A stretch of DNA of 64,000 bases from Talpa occidentalis (lineage: Eukaryota; Chordata; Mammalia; Eulipotyphla; Talpidae): assembly GCF_014898055.3 (NCBI RefSeq), contig NW_023602073.1, positions 85,726,678 through 85,790,677 of the forward strand. Reading direction: 5' to 3'. Position numbers and translations under genes: made by a program. The notes below the pieces were generated by a model. It worked only from the letters and a program-made list of their open reading frames with translations, was not told the DNA's origin and searched no databases. This document shows positions 57,415 to 64,000 of this stretch, in pieces (position 1 is the stretch's first letter; each line of letters begins with the position of its first letter).

Positions 57415-57449
57415 GTGCTCGCTTCAGCAGCACATTATACATAAATGAG
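57415..57449 (+). pseudogene. U6 snRNA 5' fragment
   Basis: 'gtgctcgcttcagcagcaca' matches the first 20 bases of U6 snRNA with one change (G to A at base 12), then 'ttatacataaatgag' resembles the next U6 bases with small differences. The rest of U6 is absent. U6 is the pol III-transcribed spliceosomal RNA and a known partner in L1-made chimeric retrocopies. The piece cannot act as U6. Confidence 0.75.
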
Positions 57450-57749
57450 TTTCCAGTCACATAGAGTCAACACTACAGGAAATGATGACAGAATCCAGAA
57501 TATTCAGATGCATATTTCATAATGGTGATGCAAAATTCATAATGCAAAATCATGAATCCATCAAGAGTATTAAAGTGCATAACTCATAATGATCAATATA
57601 GAACAAGCATTATTACTTGCCATGTAAAGAATCAGGAAAATGTGACCCATAGACAAGATAAAAAGTAAATAGAAACCAACCATAACATGACTCAGATGTT
57701 TGAATTCACAGACAAGTTCTTTTGAAACTATTATAAATATTTTCATGTG

Positions 57750-58016
57750 TCATAATGAACAGATGGGGAATCTCAGCAGAGAAATGGAAACTTATAAAAA
57801 GGGCCAAATGGAAACTAAAAAATGTAAATACAGTATATTAAATGAAAAAAAATTATCTGGATGGGCTTAATATCAGATTGGACATTGCAAAACAAAAAAG
57901 ATTAGTGAATATGAAGAAAAAACAATACAAAGACCTGAAAATAAAAAGCAACAGTTTAGTGACCTGTGGGGAAATTTTCGGTCTTCTAAAATTCATGTAA
58001 TTGGAATGGGAATGTC
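57750..58016 (+). pseudogene. L1/HAL1 ORF1 fossil
   Basis: With frame shifts and one or more stops the sense strand reads 'EQMGNLSREMETYKKGQME' and later 'SDLWGNFRSSKIHVIGMG'. The latter corresponds to the conserved L1 ORF1 segment '..LWDNIKR.NI.VIGVPE' that joins the coiled coil to the RNA-binding domain. ORF1 protein is the RNA chaperone of the L1 particle. This copy is broken. Confidence 0.7.
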
Positions 58017-58040
58017 TATCCTATGTCAGTCCTACCATTG

Positions 58041-58752
58041 CATTTTGGAAACACATAACTCATTTGGTTCCACAGGCTTGCACATGGAGAAAAATTTTGC
58101 CTTAGGATAAATCGTACCTCAAATTTCACTCATAATCTGATTTAGATATTTTGTACTTTTAGACTTTAGCATAAATACTAAATACTGGAATAAGTTAAGA
58201 CTTTTGGGAGGTTGAGATGAAAAAAAGTTATTTTGTATATACGATGGACTTGATTCTGGGGTCCAAAGGGCAGAATATCGCAACTGAATACTTATGTCTC
58301 CCTACAATTTTACTAACTCTGATACTTTTCAAATCATGAAATTAAAGGTTGCCAATTCTTTACATAAGGCCAATTCTTATACATTATTTTCTAATATTTC
58401 TATTTTCCTCTAAATTGAGTGGCTTTGCTTTATGTATTTTTCCTTTCTTATTTGCTTAGTTACTTTCTCTCAATATAATATAGTAAATTGCATTTGTGTA
58501 AATCCTTATCTTATTGGCCAAAAATAATTTAAGTAAGAACAAGTAAGAGTTAATTTCATAGTATATTTGGCATAAAAATTAGAACTAAGCATTTTTTTTA
58601 ATTTAAGCCTTATGTGTATGATTCAGATGCAGTCTATTTTTCTAAAATATTGTTGAAGGTAGTTAAATTATTTGTAACAGCTGAGATTTCCACTTGATTT
58701 GCCAGAAATTAGGGAAAAAATGTTTTCTACTGAAGCCAAAGCTCATAACATT
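58041..58752. other. Unique sequence, no gene recognised
   Basis: AT-rich; no element recognised between the L1 fossil and the SINE. Confidence 0.5.
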
Positions 58753-58768
58753 AAAAAATTCCCCAATA

Positions 58769-59073
58769 GGGCCTCCCTGGTGGCGCAGAGGTTGAGCGCT
58801 GGGTTGCGATGCTGCCCGCAGCCTCTGCGGTGCTGGTTCGCTCCCCGGCTGCTCCCCGGCCACCGGAGGAGGGTCCCACATGGCGCGCAGACCTCTCCTG
58901 CCGCCCGCTGCTCCCCTCAGCAGTGTAATTCGGTCCTTCTGCCTGCTCTGCTCCCCGCTCTGGCTCTGGTGAATTCTCTCACCCTCCCGCACTTCTGACT
59001 GTACCCAGTGCATGTATAAACAAAACAAACAAACAAATAAATAAATAAATAAAACATGCCTCTATTAAATAAA
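58769..59073 (+). mobile_element. tRNA-derived T+ SINE, GC-rich subfamily, 'ATGCCTCT' tail
   Basis: Sense copy with A box 'tggcgcagagg' and B box 'ggttcgctccc'. The tail has AAAC then AAAT units, then 'aaacatgcctct' and 'attaaat' before the A run, matching the unusual tail of the copy at 20516. A perfect 16-bp duplication, 'aaaaaattccccaata', lies at 58753-58768 and 59074-59089. Frames at 58663, 58699 and 58917 are SINE-derived. Confidence 0.96.
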
Positions 59074-59089
59074 AAAAAATTCCCCAATA

Positions 59090-59934
59090 AAAACTCATCA
59101 CATTCATCATATGAGTTAATGTGACACAATATGTATTGAAGAGAATTTCATTTTGTCTTATCCTGTGATGTCACAGTATATCACATTAAAATGTTTTCTC
59201 TTGGAAGAAAAGTAAACATCTGAAATATTTGTGTTATGAACCAATACTTACGAAATGCCATGAGCCTAATTTTGTTCTAAGACTCGAATTTGGAAACACC
59301 TGCTTCTGAACTTCAGAGTAGACTAGACAGAATTCTGTTGAAAAGAAATTTCCAGTCTCTATCACAAAGGAGACTGGCACTAACTCAAGGATCAGCCCCC
59401 AAAAGAACTTGTGATGTTACCTGTGATGTCTGATGTGGATAAGGAATAATGCAGACCACTTCGAGGCAAAATAGTTAAACTGAGCCTACATTCAGAAAGT
59501 TCAGGCATTCCAAGCTATTCTTAGATATTCTGCCCTTGTTCTTAGCCTCAATAACATCTTAGGTGGAGAGATTAAAGATATAAATTTGAGAAGAAGTACA
59601 TGAAGTTCCTTATGCATATTTGTTTTACCACAAAATCTCTGCTGTTGACACATTTGGTATGGCTACTATTTCAATGCAATGAGGTTTTCAGGTTATTGGA
59701 AATTTCTGAGATTGCTAAGAGAGGACACTATTAAAATATAAGACAGTTACCATAAGTAATAAGTCAAAGTAGTATGTATACATTTTCTCACTGATTTTTA
59801 AAATAATTACAAAATATACAATCACTATTCAATTTTGAAAGCTTTTGTGATACTTTGTTTTATGTGTGTACAAACACATATGCCATTTACATGCTGTATA
59901 TGGCAGTGGATCTCTTTCTATTTTTAATTTTCTA
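59090..59934. other. Unique sequence, no gene recognised
   Basis: No repeat, gene or RNA recognised. Confidence 0.5.
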
Positions 59935-60166
59935 ATTTGAACTAACATTACATTATAACATGAATTTCAGATGTGCATCATTATAACAACATCTCTATAT
60001 GCTACATTAAGTTTATCAGTAAAATTTCCTTTCTATTCTTTGTCATGCAATTAGTTTTTGTACTCTTTAGGGTAGATACCCTGAATTGGGATGACTGAAT
60101 TATATGGAATTACTATTTGTAATTTTTTGATAAATCTCCATACTGTACCAATTTACATTCCAGGGG
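59935..60166 (-). mobile_element. Old L1M fragment
   Basis: Antisense L1: 'ctaacattacattataacatg', 'ttcagatgtgcatcattataa' (3' UTR), then 'tttgtactctttagggtagat', 'accctgaattgggatgactg', 'gataaatctccatactg' and 'ccaatttacattcc' (ORF2 end). The piece between is shorter than expected, so there is an internal deletion. Confidence 0.8.
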
Positions 60167-61269
60167 GCCCCCTTTTAAACTGCATCTTCTCTCTCCACTC
60201 ACATACTACACTTTTTGAATTCATGTCTTTCTTTGGTATACTCCTATCTCAGTGGAAGAGGTAGATTTTCAGAGTTAAACTACTTCCTCAGTGGTACTAC
60301 TGGACAAAACCCTTCTTACATCTTTTCAGGGAACTCACTTGTGTATGTATTTCCCATAGTGTAGAGAGTGTGGCTGGAAGTTCAGATCTTGGTGATGTTA
60401 TATAAAAAAAAATCAACTGAAAATTCAAGTAAATGTTTCCATCTTCCATGTTGCTTGATATTGAGAAATTCTTCTGCTTCCATTTCATTTCCAGAGCTCA
60501 CTGTAAATGGACCTCTTCCAGAATCCAGCTTTTCTGGGGCAGCTGCTAAAAGCAACACTTGGAATAGTTAGTTCACTGTGTTGACAGCTTATCTCTCTTA
60601 ATTATCTCCTAGCAGTTATGAGTTATTGGCAGTGGAGAATCGTCTATAAAGGGAGAACCGAAAGCTTCTTATCTCTTTTCATGGTTCCAATGCATTTAAA
60701 AAAGTATTTTTTTCTCTAAATCTGAACCTTACTTTGTTGTGGATAAAAAAGCATAATGTGAGGAGAGGTGTTAAGACAAGCAAATCATTAACAAAACAAG
60801 CATAGACTCACATGTTTGAATTTTCCCCAGTGATTCAGAACATGTTTTTAGTAATGTGAAATGGTAAATGGCTTAAATAGTTTTTGAGTTCAAAAACAGA
60901 CTGATCTTTATAAGATATAATTGAGAAAATGACTTTGGTCTTTGTAGTTGCACATTCACACATGGATACTACTGCCAGCAGGATTATCTTTGCATAAAAG
61001 AAAGACAACATTTGTTTTGTAATTAAATCTAAGAGGGATAATAATCACAGAAGGAATTTATTGTAGCCTGTCACTTTTAATGATTGTTCCTTTTAAACAC
61101 CAGTGAAGCTAGGGGAATATTTTTTTACTGAAATAAAAACAACTTCAAGTTAAATTATAGCATGGAAGGATAAAGACTGTAGAAAGAAAAGACTGAGCAG
61201 AACATTAGACATATTTTGGGCAATAGTGCATGAGATATTAAAAGAAGACAATACACAGAATTATTTTAC
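60167..61269. other. Unique sequence, no gene recognised
   Basis: Opposing frames at 60297-60488 and 60368-60571 overlap and have no recognised domain. No repeat seen. Confidence 0.5.
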
Positions 61270-61480
61270 ATAATTGTTTTGATATATAAAGTAATGCTTA
61301 ATTATATATTTTATATATATATTTTTTTGATAATCACATCAGTCCTACAAGGTTGATATTATTTTTTCCATTTTGTAGATAAGGATTTGAGACTCAGTGA
61401 GAGCAAATAACGCAATTGACAAGACTGCTTGGTGGCAGATTTAGTCCAGGCTTGTGTCTTTTCTGCTTTCTCAAGAAAGG
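61270..61480 (-). mobile_element. MIR SINE fossil
   Basis: Antisense MIR: 'gataatcacatcagtcctac', 'ttgatattattttttccattt', 'gtagataaggatttgagactc', 'ggtggcagatttagtccagg'. A (TA)n-like run at 61300-61322 interrupts its 3' part. Confidence 0.75.
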
Positions 61481-62874
61481 TAAGACTGAACAAAGACTAA
61501 AGAGTTGCCTACTAGGTGATTTTCACACTCCTCCCAGCTGTGACTTTCAACTTAAAATTTCTATGTACATTTCTGTTATCTTTTTCAAGATTATTTAATC
61601 AGGTAAAATTGTAAGGGACAACTTTATATCCACTGACAGCATTTTAAATGATGTCATTTAAATTAGCAGTCAATACTATCAGAAAAACCCATTTTGAAGA
61701 CAAGTTAGTGTCATAATTAACACTGATAAATTGAGAATTCAGCATTAAAGAACTTGTTTTTTAATGGTGAGGTAAATTGTAATAGATTTGAGAATCCTTC
61801 ATTTTTAGAATTGCAATCCATTTTTCAAGGTTAGCAATCATATTTCTTTCTCTGTGTTATAATGTATTTTAAAAGTTTGAGGGCCTAGAAATTACCTTTC
61901 AGATATAAAAAGTAAGTTGTTTTTGCTAAAGGAAGCCTTGTGGAAGCCCATTCTATTTCATTTCACTAGCTGTGTACCAGTGTTATTGGTGAAAGTAGAT
62001 TAAGGCGATGCCTGATAGTAATATGAATGCTTGTGACCAAGGCAGGGTGTACTGCTAGCATACTTCTCTGCAGATAAGGGATACTGAACCCATGAGAGCT
62101 TGCCCAAACTTCCACTTATTAAGCAAAGTCTCTGATTTCTAAATAATGGGTTTCTGCTTTGATCTAGCATTCCAGGAGCAGATCATGACAACTTTGACTT
62201 ATTGATACACTTATTGCTGAACTTACATATGATGATTTTTGTTCATATTTTCTAGATACTGAATAAGCTTTAGAAAAATCTTACTCTCAAACCACTCTTT
62301 GAAAAACAAAAATAATATAAAATTATGTCAAAAGAATGTGGTATCATTAGTTACCACAGTCATCTAACGATCAATTATGTGGTTCATTTTTGTGGAAGTA
62401 CACAGGAGTATAAATGCATTTAAGTTAATGTTATCTGTATGATGAAAAAGTTACTAGCCCATTACTGTGAACACTAGAGTGGTGGGGAATTATTCTTTCT
62501 CCCACAAACTGGGTGTATGCCCTGGAAAATTTAATGAGTCTCTGATTTTTAGGTTCTTATTCTGGGTTGTTGAACATTGATGGGACTGGACCAGGAGCAG
62601 TATCCTGTTCTTCCCCCTGCTTTACTGCTGTCCAGTGCTATGAACTTTTCCATTTCTCTGTTTTGGATATCACTCATCCCTCTTTCTGGGATGCCTTTTG
62701 CTCTTGCTGGAACCACACCCAGTATTTCTTTTAGAGTATCAATAAGGAAATAATTACAATGAGAACATTGGAACATTGTACATGGATCATTAGGAGGTAA
62801 TAGTAAGTTAACTAGGTTAGTAAGTTAACATTAGGTCTTGAAATGGTTATTTAATTATCAATTTCTATTGATCA
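61481..62874. other. Unique sequence, no gene recognised
   Basis: No repeat or gene recognised; the minus-strand frame at 62549-62776 has no known domain. Confidence 0.5.
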
Positions 62875-62985
62875 ATAGTCATGTGCCAAACACTAAGATG
62901 AAGATAAGACTGGGATCAAACATGATCCCAGCCCTCATGTTTATAGGGTATTGTGGAAGATAATAGTGAGTTAATAAGGAGTTTA
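62875..62985 (-). mobile_element. L2 3'-end fossil
   Basis: 'catgtgccaaacactaagatg', 'catgatcccagccctcatg' and 'aatagtgagttaataagg' follow the antisense L2 tail. Note the repeated 'gggatcaaacatgatccc', a small palindrome. Confidence 0.65.
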
Positions 62986-64000
62986 TGCAGTTTTCTCTGT
63001 GAAGTCTGAAAGGATGGGAGAGAGAGTATTTTTCTGAAGTGATAGAAGAGCAAGTATCTCCTGGATAGCCAAAGACAAATATTCAGTGAAATCAGTTATG
63101 CTCTCGATACTGTGCCATTGCAGAAATTGTGAGGAATAAATTTTTGTGTCTCTTATCTTCACCAGCCAGGATGGCATTTTATTCTGAATTAAAGTATATC
63201 TTGCTGCATATAAGCCAGGGAGACCATTTGCTCTGATGCAGAAACTGAACATTTAAGTAATATTTATCAAAGATATAAATACACAGAATTTTAAATATAA
63301 AATGGCTCTTCAAGGTTTATAACAAAATACAGTCATCTCCTACCAGACCCTGCCCATCATCTATTTTCTCTACAAGAAAAAATTCACTAGTGAATTCTTT
63401 GAACTTTTATAGCATTCTAGTATTTATGTACATATTTTAAAATAATGTAATTTTATACTGTTTATATACTTTTTAATTTTAAATAATATTGACTGTTAAA
63501 GTAGATAAAAATTTACTTTAAATAACACTTTGCTTTCACTTTCTAATAGTTACATGATTTTTATTGACTAAGATAATATTCAGTGTTTATGTTATTATGA
63601 TGTTATAATGACATGCTATTGCTAAGGGAAATGGTGTATTCTGAAGACATTTTTTTAAGTATGTTTTTGTTTATCTGGAGCTAATACTTGCTCCAAACTT
63701 TAATGTAGGCTGTTTTATGTATATTCTTCTTCTTTAATGTGCACGCTTCTTCTGTAATGTATGCTCTTTTCTTATCCATTTATTTCTTCATATGATATTT
63801 TGATCAGATTTAATTAGAGTGATCAAAAAATCAGAGTGACTTAAATAAGGTAGAAGTTTACTTATTCCTTGGAAAATGGAGTCTGTAGGTAAGCATACTC
63901 ATACTCCAGTGAGATTATAAAACCTCCCAATATTATATTTCATAGGATTGGGCATATTAAATAATCTGTCAGTATCTTCATCTCTGAAGAATTGCCTATA
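62986..64000. other. Unique AT-rich sequence, no gene recognised
   Basis: No repeat or gene recognised. 'cttcttctttaatgtgcacg' and 'cttcttctgtaatgtatg' form a small tandem near 63725-63765. The 62983-63252 minus frame has no known domain. Confidence 0.5.

Larger units (their letters stand above)
56945..58040 (+). mobile_element. Old L1/HAL1-like element, 5' UTR and ORF1 region
   Basis: Sense sequence resembling an old L1 or HAL1 5' region ('gaattcctgaaaagtgggga', 'gagtccctgactggcatg', 'gcagacctggcagag', 'gaattgagtcaaaattcacc'), followed at 57750 by ORF1 text ('gaacagatggggaatctcag', 'agagaaatggaaact'). It is interrupted by the U6-like piece at 57415. The assignment to L1M or HAL1 is from memory of the consensus. 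Confidence 0.7.

Noticed and set aside
57415..57449. Functional U6 snRNA gene
   Set aside because: Only the first third at most is present, with no terminator and no upstream U6 promoter elements (PSE/TATA) visible.

Overview
This is a window of AT-rich, CpG-poor mammalian nuclear DNA with no intact host protein-coding gene that I can support. The evidence is the repeat content: MIR and L2 fossils, MER20, MLT1-type ERVL-MaLR LTRs, several ages of L1, and 17 copies of one tRNA-derived SINE family. Long reading frames are short and scattered, and fall in SINEs, L1 and L2 remains, or unique DNA with no recognisable domain. The window is best read as intergenic or deep intronic DNA. The SINE has the 'T+' structure: pol III A and B boxes, AATAAA repeats, a TCTTT terminator and an A tail. 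Together with the L1 type this suggests a laurasiatherian mammal. The SINE does not match what I know of carnivore CAN, equine ERE, vespertilionid VES, shrew SOR or the Rhinolophus/Pteropus type. I cannot fix the order; moles, pangolins and some bat lineages remain open.

Layout. 1-9.4 kb: mostly unique DNA with a MIR, a SINE (2064), a truncated L1 (3903-4664) and a MER20. 9.4-14 kb: a dense nest holding an L2 split by a SINE, a 5'-inverted L1 inserted at the tail of an older L1, and another truncated L1. 14-25 kb: old MIR, L2 and L1M remains, an MLT1 LTR (19845-20335), a long plus-strand L2 (21090-21825) and four SINEs. 25-40 kb: mainly unique DNA with SINEs, an L2 with a reverse-transcriptase fossil (32395-33150) and an L1 fragment. 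40.8-42.1 kb: a second 5'-inverted L1 capped by a SINE. 42-56 kb: SINEs, an LTR split by a SINE (47083-47761) and a candidate processed pseudogene (50484-51229). 55.4-59.1 kb: the youngest-looking SINEs, including an inverted pair, plus an old L1/HAL1-like ORF1 region carrying a piece of U6 snRNA. 59-64 kb: old L1M, MIR and L2 remains in unique DNA.

I saw no new gene system. The most informative signals concern retrotransposition. A GC-rich SINE subfamily has copies with unusual 3' tails lying between the SINE end and the target-site duplication, and two copies share the same acquired tail. Two L1 insertions show twin-priming inversions. A U6 fragment sits inside an L1 fossil, and a 70-bp sequence occurs twice about 0.7 kb apart with no recognised family. 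Target-site duplications give a clear insertion order at several nests. All family names come from pattern recognition and memory of consensus sequences, without a search.
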